Source: Hydractinia symbiolongicarpus | Lineage: Eukaryota > Cnidaria > Hydrozoa > Anthoathecata > Hydractiniidae | Direction: 5' to 3' | Length of the DNA: 64,000 nt | NCBI RefSeq assembly: GCF_029227915.1 | Contig: NC_079882.1 | Coordinates: forward strand, 14,954,501 to 15,018,500 | Part shown: one piece after another, positions 39,880 to 55,200 of the stretch | Position numbering within the stretch: the first letter of the stretch is position 1 | Layout of the letters: the number at the start of each line of letters is the position of its first letter | The notes under the pieces: model-generated | Databases searched by the model: none | What the model was told of the DNA's origin: nothing | Seen by the model: the letters and a program-made list of their open reading frames with translations, nothing else | Position numbers and translations under genes: made by a program

Positions 39880-42800
39880 CGTCTCAAGTCGTTTTCATTA
39901 GCGCCGTTGCCTTAAGACACTCTTAACTACGTGCACAGTCATATAAAGGCTGTAATATGGCCCTTTGCAGTCTAATAAAGGTCTCACACGTTAATCATGT
40001 GGTTTCACAGGTCTCCGCAGGTCACCATTGACCTAGTCCTTCCAGTCTCAATGCGCTACAACGTCCCAAGTCATTTTCATTAGCGCCGTTGCCTTACAAC
40101 ACTCTTACCTACGTGCACAGTCCTATAAAGGCTGCAATTTGGGCCTTTGCAGTCTAATAAAGGCCTCACACGTAAATCACGTTGTTCCATCTGCCTGTGG
40201 AGGTTACCATTGGACTAGTCGTTCCAGTCTCAATGCGCTACAACGTCCCAAGTCGTTTTCATTAGCGCCGTTGCCTTACAACACTCCTAACTACGTGCAC
40301 AGTCTTATAAATGCTGCACTATGGCCTTTTGCAGTCTAATAAAGGCCTCACACGTAAATCACGTGGTTCCATTTGCCTGTGCAGGTTTCCATTGGGCTAT
40401 TCCTTCCAGTGTCAATGCGCTACAACGTCCCAAGTTGTTTTCATTATCGCTATTGCCTTACAACACTCTTAACTACGTGCACAGTCCTATAAAGGCTGTA
40501 ATATGGCCTTTTGCAGTCTAATAAAAGCCTCACACGTAAATCACGTGGTTTCACCTGTCTGTGCAGGTTACCATTGACCTAGTCCTTCCAGTCTCAATGC
40601 GCTACAACGGCCCAAGTCGTTTTCATTGGCGAAGTTGCCTTAGAACACTCTTAACTACGTGTACAGTCCTATAAAGGCTGCAATATTGCCTTTTGCATTC
40701 TAATAAAGGCCTCACACGTAAATCACGTGGTTCCATTTGCCTGTGCAGGTTTCTATTGGGCTATTCCTTCCAGTCTCAATGCGCTACAAATTCCCAAGTC
40801 GTTTTCATTAGCGCGGTTGCCTTACAACACTCTTAATTACGTGCACAGTCCTATAAAGGCTGTATTATGGCCTTTTGCAGTCTAATAAAGGCCTCATGCG
40901 TGAATCACGTTGTTCCATTTGCCTGTGCAGGTTTCCATTGGCCTAGTCCTTCCAGTCTCAATGTGCTACAACGTCTCAAGTCGTTTTCAATAGCGCCGTT
41001 GCCTTAAGACACTCTTAACTACGTGCACAGTCCTATAAAGGCTGTAGTATTGCCCTTTGCAGTCTATTAAAGGCCTCACACGTAAATCACGTGGTTCCAT
41101 TTGCCTGTGCAGGTTACCATTGCACTATTCCTTCCAGTCTCAATGCGCTACAACGTCCCAAGTCGTTTTCATTAACGCCGTTGCCTTAGAACACTCTTAA
41201 CTACGTGCACAGTCCTATAAAGGCACTAATATGGCCTTTTCCAGTCTATTAAAACCTTCACACGTAAATCACGTGGTTCCATTTGCCTGTGCAGGTTACC
41301 ATTGGACTATTCCTTCCAGTCTCAATGCGCTACAACGTCCCAAGTCGTTTTCATTGGCAAAGTTGCGTTACAACACTCTTAATTACGTGCACAGTCCTAT
41401 AAAGGCTGTAATATGGCGTTTTGCAGTCTAATAAAGGCCTCACACGTAAATCACGTGGTTCCATTTGCCTGTGCAGGTTACCATTGGACTATTCCTTCCA
41501 GTCGCAATGCGCTACCACGTCCCAAGTTGTTTTCATTAGCGCCATTGCCTTACAACACTCTTAACTACGTGCACAGTCCTATAAATGCTATATTATGGCC
41601 TTTTGCAGTCTAATGAAGGCCTCACACGTAAATCACGTGGTTTCACCTGTCTGCACAGGTTACCATTGACCTAGTCCTTCCAATCTCAATGCGCTACAAC
41701 GTCCCAAGTCGTTTTCATTGGCGAAGTTGCCTTAGAACACTCTTAACTACGTGCACAGTCCTATAAAGGCTGTAATATGGCCTTTTGCAGTCTAATAAAG
41801 ACCTCACATGTAAAACACGTGGTTTCACGGGCTTGCGCAGGTTACCATTGGACTATTCCTTCCATTCTCAATGTGCTACAACGTCTCAAGTCGTTTTCAT
41901 TAGCGCCGTTGCCTTAAGACACTCTTAACTACGTGCACAGTCATATAAAGGCTGTAATATGGCCCTTTGCAGTCTAATAAAGGTCTCACACGTTAATCAT
42001 GTGGTTTCACAGGTCTCCGCAGGTCACCATTGACCTAGTCCTTCCAGTCTCAATGCGCTACAACGTCCCAAGTCATTTTCATTAGCGCCGTTGCCTTACA
42101 ACACTCTTACCTACGTGCACAGTCCTATAAAGGCTGCAATTTGGGCCTTTGCAGTCTAATAAAGGCCTCACACGTAAATCACGTTGTTCCATCTGCCTGT
42201 GGAGGTTACCATTGGACTAGTCGTTCCAGTCTCAATGCGCTACAACGTCCCAAGTCGTTTTCATTAGCGCCGTTGCCTTACAACACTCCTAACTACGTGC
42301 ACAGTCTTATAAATGCTGCACTATGGCCTTTTGCAGTCTAATAAAGGCCTCACACGTAAATCACGTGGTTCCATTTGCCTGTGCAGGTTTCCATTGGGCT
42401 ATTCCTTCCAGTGTCAATGCGCTACAACGTCCCAAGTTGTTTTCATTATCGCTATTGCCTTACAACACTCTTAACTACGTGCACAGTCCTATAAAGGCTG
42501 TAATATGGCCTTTTGCAGTCTAATAAAAGCCTCACACGTAAATCACGTGGTTTCACCTGTCTGTGCAGGTTACCATTGACCTAGTCCTTCCAGTCTCAAT
42601 GCGCTACAACGGCCCAAGTCGTTTTCATTGGCGAAGTTGCCTTAGAACACTCTTAACTACGTGTACAGTCCTATAAAGGCTGCAATATTGCCTTTTGCAT
42701 TCTAATAAAGGCCTCACACGTAAATCACGTGGTTCCATTTGCCTGTGCAGGTTTCTATTGGGCTATTCCTTCCAGTCTCAATGCGCTACAAATTCCCAAG

Positions 42801-43881
42801 TCGTTTTCATTAGCGCGGTTGCCTTACAACACTCTTAATTACGTGCACAGTCCTATAAAGGCTGTATTATGGCCTTTTGCAGTCTAATAAAGGCCTCATG
42901 CGTGAATCACGTTGTTCCATTTGCCTGTGCAGGTTTCCATTGGCCTAGTCCTTCCAGTCTCAATGTGCTACAACGTCTCAAGTCGTTTTCATTAGCGCCG
43001 TTGCCTTAAGACACTCTTAACTACGTGCACAGTCCTATAAAGGCTGTAGTATTGCCCTTTGCAGTCTATTAAAGGCCTCACACGTAAATCACGTGGTTCC
43101 ATTTGCCTGTGCAGGTTACCATTGCACTATTCCTTCCAGTCTCAATGCGCTACAACGTCCCAAGTCGTTTTCATTAACGCCGTTGCCTTAGAACACTCTT
43201 AACTACGTGCACAGTCCTATAAAGGCACTAATATGGCCTTTTCCAGTCTATTAAAACCTTCACACGTAAATCACGTGGTTCCATTTGCCTGTGCAGGTTA
43301 CCATTGGACTATTCCTTCCAGTCTCAATGCGCTACAACGTCCCAAGTCGTTTTCATTGGCAAAGTTGCGTTACAACACTCTTAATTACGTGCACAGTCCT
43401 ATAAAGGCTGTAATATGGCGTTTTGCAGTCTAATAAAGGCCTCACACGTAAATCACGTGGTTCCATTTGCCTGTGCAGGTTACCATTGGACTATTCCTTC
43501 CAGTCGCAATGCGCTACCACGTCCCAAGTTGTTTTCATTAGCGCCATTGCCTTACAACACTCTTAACTACGTGCACAGTCCTATAAATGCTATATTATGG
43601 CCTTTTGCAGTCTAATGAAGGCCTCACACGTAAATCACGTGGTTTCACCTGTCTGCACAGGTTACCATTGGCCTAGTCCTTCCAATCTCAATGCGCTACA
43701 ACGTCCCAAGTCGTTTTCATTGGCGAAGTTGCCTTAGAACACTCTTAACTACGTGCACAGTCCTATAAAGGCTGTAATATGGCCTTTTGCAGTCTAATAA
43801 AGACCTCACATGTAAAACACGTGGTTTCACGGGCTTGCGCAGGTTACCATTCGACTATTCCTTCCATTCTCAATGTGCTAC
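39880..43881 (+). repeat. Eleven-monomer (2,002-bp) tandem duplication
   Basis: Segments 39880-41881 and 41882-43881 carry the same order of variant monomers at an offset of exactly 2,002 bases (11 x 182), with only scattered differences, for example TTTTCAATAG near 40985 versus TTTTCATTAG near 42987. This is a recent unequal exchange or a replication slip. Confidence 0.85.
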
Positions 43882-46800
43882 AACGTCTCAAGTCGTTTTC
43901 ATTATCGCTGTTGCCTTACAACACTCTTAACTACGTGCACAGTCCTATAAAGGCTGTAATATGGCCTTTTGCAGTCTAATAAAGGCCTCACACGTAAATC
44001 ACGTGGTTTCACCGGTCTGCGCAGATTACCATTGACCTAGTCCTTCCAGTCTCAATGCGCTACAACGTCCCAAGTCGTTTTCATTAGCGCCGTTGCCTTA
44101 CAACACTCTTAACTACGTGCACAGTCCTATAAAGACTGTAATATGGCCTTTTGCAGTCTAATAAAGGCCTCACACGTAAATCACGTGGTTCCATTTGCCT
44201 GTGAAGGTTACCATTGGACTATTCCTTCCAGTCTCAATGCGCTACAACGTCCCAAGTTGTTTTCATTAGCGCCGTTGCCTTACAACACTCTTAACTACGT
44301 GCACAGTCCTATAAAGGCTGCAATATGGCCTCTTGCAGTCTAATAAAGGCCTCACACGTAAATCACGTGGTTTCACCCGTCTCCACAGGTTACCATTGGC
44401 CTAGTCCTTCCAGTCTCAATGCGCTACAACGTCCCAAGTCGTTTTCATTGGCGAAGTTGCCTTAGAACACTCTTAACTACGTGCACAGTCCTATAAAATC
44501 TGTAATATGGCCTTTTGCAGTCTAATGAAAGGCCTCACACGTAAAACACGTGGTTTCACCTGCCTGCGCAGGTTACCATTGGACTAATCGTTCCAATCTC
44601 AATGTGCTACAACGCCCCAAGTTGTTTTCATTGGCGAAGTTGCCTTAGAACACTCTTAACTACGTGCACAGTCCTATAAAGGCTGTAATATGGCCTTTTG
44701 CAGTCTATTAAAGGCCTCACACGTAAATCACGTGGTTCTATTTGCCTGTGCAGGTTACCATTGGACTATTCCTTCCAGTCTCAATGCGCTACAACGTCCC
44801 AAGTCGTTTTCATTGGCGAAGTTGCCTTAGAACACTCTTAACTACGTGCACAGTCCTATAGAGGATGTAATATGGCTTTTTTGCAGTCTAATAAAGGCCT
44901 CACACGTAAATCACGTGGTTTCACCTGTCTGCACAGGTTACCATTGGCCTAGTCCTTCCAATCTCAATGCGCTACAACGTCCCAAGTCGTTTTCATTGGC
45001 GAAGTTGCCTTAGAACACTCTTAACTACGTGCACAGTCCTATAGAGTCTGTAATATCGCCTTTTGCAATCTAATAAAGGCCTCACACGTAAATCACGTGG
45101 CTCCATTTGCCTGTGCAGGTTACCATTGGACTATTCCTTCCAGTCGCAATGCGCTACCACGTCCCAAGTTGTTTTCATTAGCGCCATTGCCTTACAACAC
45201 TCTTAACTACGTGCACAGTCCTATAAATGCTATATTATGGCCTTTAGCAGTCTAATGAAGGCCTCACACGTAAATCACGTGGTTTCACCTGTCTGCACAG
45301 GTTACCATTGGCCTAGTCCTTCCAATCTCAATGCGCTACAACGTCCCAAGTCGTTTTCATTGGCGAAGTTGCCTTAGAACACTCTTAACTACGTGCACAG
45401 TCCTATAAAGGCTGTAATATGGCCTTTTGCAGTCTAATAAAGACCTCACATGTAAAACACGTGGTTTCACGGGCTTGCGCAGGTTACCATTGGACTATTC
45501 CTTCCATTCTCAATGTGCTACAACGTGTCAAGTCGTTTTCATTATCGCTGTTGCCTTACAACACTCTTAACTACGTGCACAGTCCTATAAAGGCTGTAAT
45601 ATGGCCTTTTGCAGTCTAATAAAGGCCTCACACGTAAATCACGTGGTTTCACCGGTCTGCGCAGATTACCATTGACCTAGTCCTTCCAGTCTCAATGCCC
45701 TACAACGTCCCAAGTCGTTTTCATTAGCGCCGTTGCCTTACAACACTCTTAACTACGTGCACAGTCCTATAAAGACTGTAATATGGCCTTTTGCAGTCTA
45801 ATAAAGGCCTCACACGTAAATCACGTGGTTCCATTTGCCTGTGCAGGTTACCATTGGACTATTCCTTCCAGTCTCAATGCGCTATAACGTCCCAAGTTGT
45901 TTTCATTAGCGCCGTTGCCTTAAAACACTCTAAACTACGTGCACAGTCCTATAAAGGCTGTAATATGGCCTTTTGCAATCTGATAAAGGCCTCACACGTA
46001 AATCACGTGGTTTCACCTGTCTGCGCAGGTTACCATTGGCTTAGTCCTTTCCGTCTCAATGCGCTACAACGTTCCAAGTTGTTCTCATTGGCGAAGTTGC
46101 CTTAGAACACTCTTAACTACGTGCACAGTCCTATAAAGGCTGCAATATGGCCTTTTGCAGTCTAATAAAGACCTCACATGTAAAACACGTGGTTTCACGG
46201 GCTTGCGCAGGTTACCATTGGACTAATCGTTCCAGTCTCAATTCGCTACAACGTCCCAATTTGTTTTCATTGGCGAAGTTGCCTTAGAACACTCTTAACT
46301 ACGTGCACAGTCCTATAGAGGCTGTAATATGGCTTTTTGCAGTCTAATAAAGGCCTCACACGTAAATCACGTGGTTCCATTTGCCTGTGCAGGTTACCAT
46401 TGGAATATTCCTTCCAGTCTTAATGCGCTACACCGTCCCAAGTTGTTTTCATTGGCGAAGTTGCCTTAGAACACTCTTAACAACGTGCACAGTCCTATAA
46501 AGGCTGTAATATGGCCTTTTGCAGTCTAATAAAGACCTCACATGTAAAACACGTGGTTTCACAGGCTTGCGCAGGTTACCATTGGACTAATCGTTCCAGT
46601 CTCAATGCGCTACAACGTCCCAAGTTGTTTTCATTGGCGAAGTTGCCTTAGAACACTCTTAACTACGTGCACAGTCCTATAGAGTCTGTAATATCGCCTT
46701 TTGCAGTCTAATAAAGGCCTCACACGTAAATCACGTGGCTCCATTTGCCTGTGCAGGTTACCATTGGACTATTCCTTCCAGTCGCAATGCGCTACCACGT

Positions 46801-48700
46801 CCCAAGTTGTTTTCATTAGCGCCATTGCCTTACAACACTCTTAACTACGTGCACAGTCCTATAAATGCTATATTATGGCCTTTTGCAGTCTAATGAAGGC
46901 CTCACACGTAAATCATGTGGTTTCACCTGTCTGCACAGGTTACCATTGGCCTAGTCCTTCCAATCTCAATGCGCTACAACGTCCCAAGTCGTTTTCATTG
47001 GCGAAGTTGCCTTAGAACACTCTTAACTACGTGCACAGTCCTATAAAGGCTGTAATATGGCCTTTTGCAGTCTAATAAAGACCTCACATGTAAAACACGT
47101 GGTTTCACGGGCTTGCGCAGGTTACCATTGGACTATTCCTTCCATTCTCAATGTGCTACAACGTCTCAAGTCGTTTTCATTATCGCTGTTGCCTTACAAC
47201 ACTCTTAACTACGTGCACAGTCCTATAAAGGCTGTAATATGGCCTTTTGCAGTCTAATAAAGGCCTCACACGTAAATCACGTGGTTTCACCGGTCTGCGC
47301 AGATTACCATTGACCTAGTCCTTCCAGTCTCAATGCGCTACAACGTCCCAAGTCGTTTTCATTAGCGCCGTTGCCTTACAACACTCTTAACTACGTGCAC
47401 AGTCCTATAAAGACTGTAATATGGCCTTTTGCAGTCTAATAAAGGCCTCACACGTAAATCACGTGGTTCCATTTGCCTGTGAAGGTTACCATTGGACTAT
47501 TCCTTCCAGTCTCAATGCGCTACAACGTCCCAAGTTGTTTTCATTAGCGCCGTTGCCTTACAACACTCTTAACTACGTGCACAGTCCTATAAAGGCTGCA
47601 ATATGGCCTCTTGCAGTCTAATAAAGGCCTCACACGTAAATCACGTGGTTTCACCCGTCTCCACAGGTTACCATTGGCCTAGTCCTTCCAGTCTCAATGC
47701 GCTACAACGTCCCAAGTCGTTTTCATTGGCGAAGTTGCCTTAGAACACTCTTAACTACGTGCACAGTCCTATAAAATCTGTAATATGGCCTTTTGCAGTC
47801 TAATGAAAGGCCTCACACGTAAAACACGTGGTTTCACCTGCCTGCGCAGGTTACCATTGGACTAATCGTTCCAATCTCAATGTGCTACAACGCCCCAAGT
47901 TGTTTTCATTGGCGAAGTTACCTTAGAACACTCTTAACTACGTGCACAGTCCTATAAAGGCTGTAATATGGCCTTTTGCAGTCTATTAAAGGCCTCACAC
48001 GTAAATCACGTGGTTCTATTTGCCTGTGCAGGTTACCATTGGACTATTCCTTCCAGTCTCAATGCGCTACAACGTCCCAAGTCGTTTTCATTGGCGAAGT
48101 TGCCTTAGAACACTCTTAACTACGTGCACAGTCCTATAGAGGCTGTAATATGGCTTTTTGCAGTCTAATAAAGGCCTCACACGTAAATCACGTGGTTTCA
48201 CCTGTCTGCACAGGTTACCATTGGCCTAGTCCTTTCATTCTCAATGTGCTACAACGTCTCAAGTCGTTTTCATTATCGCTGTTGCCTTACAACACTCTTA
48301 ACTACGTGCACAGTCCTATAAAGGCTGTAATATGGCCTTTTGCAGTCTAATAAAGGCCTCACACGTAAATCACGTTGTTTCACCGGTCTGCGCAGATTAC
48401 CATTGACCTAGTCCTTCCAGTCTCAATGCGCTACAACGTCCCAAGTCGTTTTCATTAGCGCCGTTGCCTTACAACACTCTTAACTACGTGCACAGTCCTA
48501 TAAAGACTTTAATATGGCCTTTTGCAGTCTAATAAAGGCCTCACACGTAAATCACGTGGTTCCATTTGCCTGTGAAGGTTACCATTGGACTATTCCTTCC
48601 AGTCTCAATGCGCTACAACGTCCCAAGTTGTTTTCATTAGCGCCGTTGCCTTACAACACTCTTAACTACGTGCACAGTCCTATAAAGGCTGCAATATGGC
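43779..48700 (+). repeat. Nine-monomer (about 1,639-bp) higher-order repeat
   Basis: The monomer that begins GACCTCACATGTAAAACACG with TTGCGCAGG and ATTATCGCTG recurs at 43779, 45419 and 47057, spaced 1,640 and 1,638 bases (nine monomers with small length changes). The middle period has a different internal order, so exchange has reshuffled it. The 3.28-kb spacing of the 44143 and 47421 monomers is two such periods. Confidence 0.75.
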
Positions 48701-49260
48701 CTCTTGCAGTCTAATAAAGGCCTCACACGTAAATCACGTGGTTTCACCTGTCTGCACAGGTTACCATTGGCCTAGTCCTTTCATTCTCAATGTGCTACAA
48801 CGTCTCAAGTCGTTTTCATTATCGCTGTTGCCTTACAACACTCTTAACTACGTGCACAGTCCTATAAAGGCTGTAATATGGCCTTTTGCAGTCTAATAAA
48901 GGCCTCACACGTAAATCACGTTGTTTCACCGGTCTGCGCAGATTACCATTGACCTAGTCCTTCCAGTCTCAATGCGCTACAACGTCCCAAGTCGTTTTCA
49001 TTAGCGCCGTTGCCTTACAACACTCTTAACTACGTGCACAGTCCTATAAAGACTTTAATATGGCCTTTTGCAGTCTAATAAAGGCCTCACACGTAAATCA
49101 CGTGGTTCCATTTGCCTGTGAAGGTTACCATTGGACTATTCCTTCCAGTCTCAATGCGCTACAACGTCCCAAGTTGTTTTCATTAGCGCCGTTGCCTTAC
49201 AACACTCTTAACTACGTGCACAGTCCTATAAAGGCTGCAATATGGCCTCTTGCAGTCTAA
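48150..49260 (+). repeat. Three-monomer (546-bp) tandem duplication
   Basis: The block starting near 48150 recurs from 48696 at an offset of exactly 546 bases (3 x 182). It includes the private variants CACGTTGTTTCACCGG and AGACTTTAATATGG in both copies, so it is among the most recent events in the array. Confidence 0.8.
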
Positions 49261-52200
49261 TAAAGGCCTCACACGTAAATCACGTGGTTTCACTCGTCTC
49301 CACAGGTTACCATTGGCCTAGTCCTTCCAGTCTCAATGCGCTACAACGTCCCAAGTCGTTTTCATTGGCGAAGTTGCCTTAGAACACTCTTAACTACGTG
49401 CACAGTCCTATAAAATCTGTAATATGGCCTTTTGCAGTCTAATGAAAGGCCTCACACGTAAAACACGTGGTTTCACCTGCCTGCGCAGGTTACCATTGGA
49501 CTAATCGTTCCAATCTCAATGTGCTACAACGCCCCAAGTTGTTTTCATTGGCGAAGTTGCCTTAGAACACTCTTAACTACGTGCACAGTCCTATAAAGGC
49601 TGTAATATGGCCTTTTGCAGTCTATTAAAGGCCTCACACGTAAATCACGTGGTTCTATTTGCCTGTGCAGGTTACCATTGGACTATTCCTTCCAGTCTCA
49701 ATGCGCTACAACGTCCCAAGTCGTTTTCATTGGCGAAGTTGCCTTAGAACACTCTTAACTACGTGCACAGTCCTATAGAGGCTGTAATATGGCTTTTTGC
49801 AGTCTAATAAAGGCCTCACACGTAAATCACGTGGTTTCACCTGTCTGCACAGGTTACCATTGGCCTAGTCCTTCCAATCTCAATGCGCTACAACGTCCCA
49901 AGTCGTTTTCATTGGCGAAGTTGCCTTAGAACACTCTTAACTACGTGCACAGTCCTATATAGTCTGTAATATCGCCTTTTGCAGTCTAATAAAGGCCTCA
50001 CACGTAAATCACGTGGCTCCATCTGCCTGTGCAGGTTACCATTGGACTATTCCTTCCAGTCGCAATGCGCTACCACGTCCCAAGTTGTTTTCATTAGCGC
50101 CATTGCCTTACAACACTCTTAACTACGTGCACAGTCCTATAAATGCTATATTATGGCCTTTAGCAGTCTAATGAAGGCCTCACACGTAAATCACGTGGTT
50201 TCACCTGTCTGCACATGTTACCATTGGCCTAGTCCTTCCAATCTCAATGCGCTACAACGTCCCAAGTCGTTTTCATTGGCGAAGTTGCCTTAGAACACTC
50301 TTAACTACGTGCACAGTCCTATAAAGGCTGTAATATGGCCTTTTGCAGTCTAATAAAGACCTCACATGTAAAACACGTGGTTTCACGGGCTTGCGCAGGT
50401 TACCATTGGACTATTCCTTCCATTCTCAATGTGCTACAACGTCTCAAGTCGTTTTCATTATCGCTGTTGCCTTACAACACTCTTAACTACGTGCACAGTC
50501 CTATAAAGGCTGTAATATGGCCTTTTGCAGTCTAATAAAAGCCTCACACGTAAATCACGTGGTTTCACCGGTCTGCGCAGATTACCATTGACCTAGTCCT
50601 TCCAGTCTCAATGCGCTACAACGTCCCAAGTCGTTTTCATTAGCGCCGTTGCCTTACAACACTCTTAACTACGTGCACAGTCCTATAAAGACTGTAATAT
50701 GGCCTTTTGCAGTCTAATAAAGGCCTCACACGTAAATCACGTGGTTCCATTTGCCTGTGAAGGTTACCATTGGACTATTCCTTCCAGTCTCAATGCGCTA
50801 CAACGTCCCAAGTTGTTTTCATTAGCGCCGTTGCCTTACAACACTCTTAACTACGTGCACAGTCCTATAAAGGCTGTAATATGGCCTCTTGCAGTCTAAT
50901 AAAGGCCTCACACGTAAATCACGTGGTTTCACCCGTCTCCACAGGTTACCATTGGCCTAGTCCTTCCAGTCTCAATGCGCTACAACGTCCGAAGTCGTTT
51001 TCATTGGCGAAGTTGCCTTAGAACACTCTTAACTACGTGCACAGTCCTATAAAATCTGTAATATGGCCTTTTGCAGTCTAATGAAAGGCCTCACACGTAA
51101 AACACGTGGTTTCACCTGCCTGCGCAGGTTACCATTGGACTAATCGTTCCAATCTCAATGTGCTACAAAGCCCCAAGTTGTTTTCATTGGCGAAGTTGCC
51201 TTAGAACACTCTTAACTACGTGCACAGTCCTATAAGGGCTGTAATATGGCCTTTTGCAGTCTATTAAAGGCCCCACACGTAAATCACGTGGTTCTATTTG
51301 CCTGTGCAGGTTACCATTGGACTATTCCTTCCAGTCTCAATGCGCTACAACGTCCCAAGTCGTTTTCATTGGCGAAGTTGCCTTAGAACACTCTTAACTA
51401 CATGCACAGTCCTATAAAGGCTGTAATATGGCTTTTTGCAGTCTAATAGAGGCCTCACACGTAAATCACGTGGTTTCACCTGTCTGCACAGGTTACCATT
51501 GGCCTAGTCCTTCCAATCTCAATGCGCTACAACGTCCCAAGTCGTTTTCATTGGCGAAGTTGCCTTAGAACACTCTTAACTACATGCACAGTCCTATAAA
51601 GGCTGTAATATGGCCTTTTGCAGTCTAATAAAGACCTCACATGTAAAACACGTGGTTTCACGGGCTTGCGCAGGTTACCATTGGACTATTTCTTCCATTC
51701 TCAATGCGCTACAACGTCTCAAGTCGTTTTCATTATCGCTGTTGCCATACAACACTCTTAACTACGTGCACAGTCCTATAGAGGCTGTAATATGGCTTTT
51801 TGCAGTCTAATAAAGGCCTCACACGTAAATCACGTGGTTCCATTTGCCTGTGCAGGTTACCATTGGAATATTCCTTCCAGTCTTAATGCTCTACACCGTC
51901 CCAAGTTGTTTTCATTGGCGAAGTTGCCTTAGAACACTCTTAACTACGTGCACAGTCCTATAAAGGCTGTAATATGGCCTTTTGCAGTCTAATAAAGACC
52001 TCACATGTAAAACACGTGGTTTCACGGGCTTGCGCAGGTTACCATTGGACTAATCGTTCCAGTCTCAATGCCCTACAACGTCCCAATTTGTTTTCATTGG
52101 CGAAGTTGCCTTAGAACACTCTTAACTACGTGCACAGTCCTATAGAGGCTGTAATATGGCCTTTTGCAGTCTAATAAAGGCCTCACACGTAAATCACGTA

Positions 52201-55200
52201 GTTCCATTTGCCTGTGCAGGTTACCATTGGACTATTCCTTCCAGTCTTCATGCGCTACACCGTCTCAAGTTGTTTTCATTGGCGAAGTTGTCTTAGACCA
52301 CTCTTAACTACGTGCACAGTCTTGTAAAGGCTGTAATATGGCCTTTTTCAGTCTAATAAAGGCTTCACACGTAAATTACGTGGTTTCACCTGCCTGCGCA
52401 GGTTACCATTGGACTATTCCTTCAAGTCTCTATGCGCTACAACGTCCCAAGTCGTTTTCATTGGCGAAGTTGCCTTGGAACACTCTTAACTACGTGCACA
52501 GTCCTATAAAGGCTATAATATGGTCTTTTGCAGTCTAATAAAAGGCCTCACACGTAAAACACGGGGTTTCACCTGCCTGCGCAGGTTACCATTGGACTAA
52601 TCGGTCCAGTCTCAATGCGCTACAACGTCCCAAGTCATTTTCATTAGCGCCGTTGCCTTACAACACTCTTAACTACGTGCACAGTCCTATAAAGGCTGTA
52701 ATATGGCCTTTTGCAGTCTAATTAAGGCCTCACACGTAAATCACGTGGTTCCATTTGCCTGTGCAGGTTACCATTGGACTATTCCTTCCAGTCTCAATGC
52801 GCTATAACGTCCCAAGTTGTTTTCATTTGCGCCGTTGCCTTAAAACACTCTAAACTACGTGCACAGTCCTATAAAGGCTGTAATATGGCCTTTTGCAATC
52901 TGATAAAGGCCTCACACGTAAATCACGTGGTTTCACCTGTCTGCGCAGGTTACCATTGGCTTAGTCCTTTCCGTCTCAATCCGCTACAACGTTCCAAGTT
53001 GTTCTCATTGGCGAAGTTGCCTTAGAACACTCTTAACTACGTGCACAGTCCTATAAAGGCTGTAATATGGCCTTTTGCAGTCTAATAAAGACCTCACATG
53101 TAAAACACGTGGTTTCACGGGCTTGCGCAGGTTACCATTGGACTAATCGTTCCAGTCTCAATGCGCTACAACGTCCCAAGTCATTTTCATTAGCGCCGTT
53201 GCCTTACAACACTCTTAACTACGTGCACAGTCCTATAAAGGCTGTAATATGGCCTTTTGCAGTCTAATTAAGGCCTCACACGTAAATCACGTGGTTCCAT
53301 TTGCCTGTGCAGGTTACCATTGGACTATTCCTTCCAGTCTCAATGCGCTACAACGTCCCAAGTTGTTTTTATTAGCACCGTTGCCTTACAACACTCTCAA
53401 CTACATGCACAGTCCTATAAATGCTGTAATATGGCCTTTTGCAGTCTAATAAAGACCTCACACGTAAAACACGTGGTTTCACAGGCTTGCGCAGGTTACC
53501 ATTGGACTAATCGTTCCAGTCTCAATGCGCTACAACGTCCCAAGTCGTTTTCATTGGCGAAGTTGCCTTAGAACACTCTTAACTACGTGCACAGTCCTAT
53601 AGAGGCTGTAATATGGCTTTTTGCAGTCTAATAAAGGCCTCACACGTAAATCACGTGGTTTCACCTGTCTGCACAGGTTACCATTGGCCTAGTCCTTCCA
53701 ATCTCAATGCGCTACAACGTCCCAAGTCGTTTTCATTGGCGAAGTTGCCTTAGAACACTCTTAACTACGTTCACACTCCTATAAAGGCTGTAATATGGCC
53801 TTTTGCAGTCTAATAAAGACCTCACATGTAAAACACGTGGTTTCACGGGCTTGCGCAGGTTACCATTGGACTATTCCTTCCATTCTCAATGTGCTACAAC
53901 GTCTCTAGTCGTTTTCATTATCGCTGTTGCCTTACAACACTCTTAACTACGTGCACAGTCCTATAAAGGCTGTAATATGGCCTTTTGCAGTCTAATAAAG
54001 GCCTCACACGTAAATCACGTGGTTTCACCGGTCTGCGCAGATTACCATTGACCTAGTCCTTCCATTCTCAATGTGCTACAACGTCTCAAGTCGTTTTCAT
54101 TATCGCTGTTGCCTTAGAACACTCTTAACTACGTGCACACTCCTATAAAGGCTGTAATATGGCCTTTTGCAGTCTATTAAAGGCCTCACACGTAAATCAC
54201 GTGGTTCTATTTGCCTGTGCAGGTTACCATTGGACTATTCCTTCCAGTCTCAATGCGCTACAACGTCCCAAGTCGTTTTCATTGGCGAAGTTGCCTTAGA
54301 ACACTCTTAACTACGTGCACAGTCCTATAGAGGCTGTAATATGGCTTTTTGCAGTCTAATAAAGGCCTCACACGTAAATCACGCGGTTTCACCTGTCTGC
54401 ACAGGTTACCATTGGCCTAGTCCTTCCATTCTCAATGTGCTACAACGTCTCAAGTCGTTTTCATTATCGCTGTTGCCTTACAACACTCTTAACTACGTGC
54501 ACAGTCCTATAAAGGCTGTAATATGGCCTTTTGCAGTCTAATAAAGGCCTCACACGTAAATCACGTGGTTTCACCGGTCTGCGCAGATTACCATTGACCT
54601 AGTCCTTCCAGTCTCAATGCGCTACAACGTCCCAAGTCGTTTTCATTAGCGCCGTTGCCTTACAACACTCTTAACTACGTGCACAGTCCTATAAAGACTG
54701 TAATATGGCCTTTTGCAGTCTAATAAAGGCCTCACACGTAAATCACGTGGTTCCATTTGCCTGTGAAGGTTACCATTGGACTATTCCTTCCAGTCTCAAT
54801 GCGCTACAACGTCCCAAGTTGTTTTCATTAGCGCCGTTGCCTTACAACACTCTTAACTACGTGCACAGTCCTATAAAGGCTGCAATATGGCCTCTTGCAG
54901 TCTAATAAAGGCCTCACACGTAAATCACGTGGTTTCACCCGTCTCCACAGGTTACCATTGGCCTAGTCCTTCCAGTCTCAATGCGCTACAACGTCCCAAG
55001 TCGTTTTCATTGGCGAAGTTGCCTTAGAACACTCTTAACTACGTGCACAGTCCTATAAAATCTGTAATATGGCCTTTTGCAGTCTAATGAAAGGCCTCAC
55101 ACGTAAAACACGTGGTTTCACCTGCCTGTGCAGGTTACCATTGGACTAATCGTTCCAATCTCAATGTGCTACAACGCCCCAAGTTGTTTTCATTGGCGAA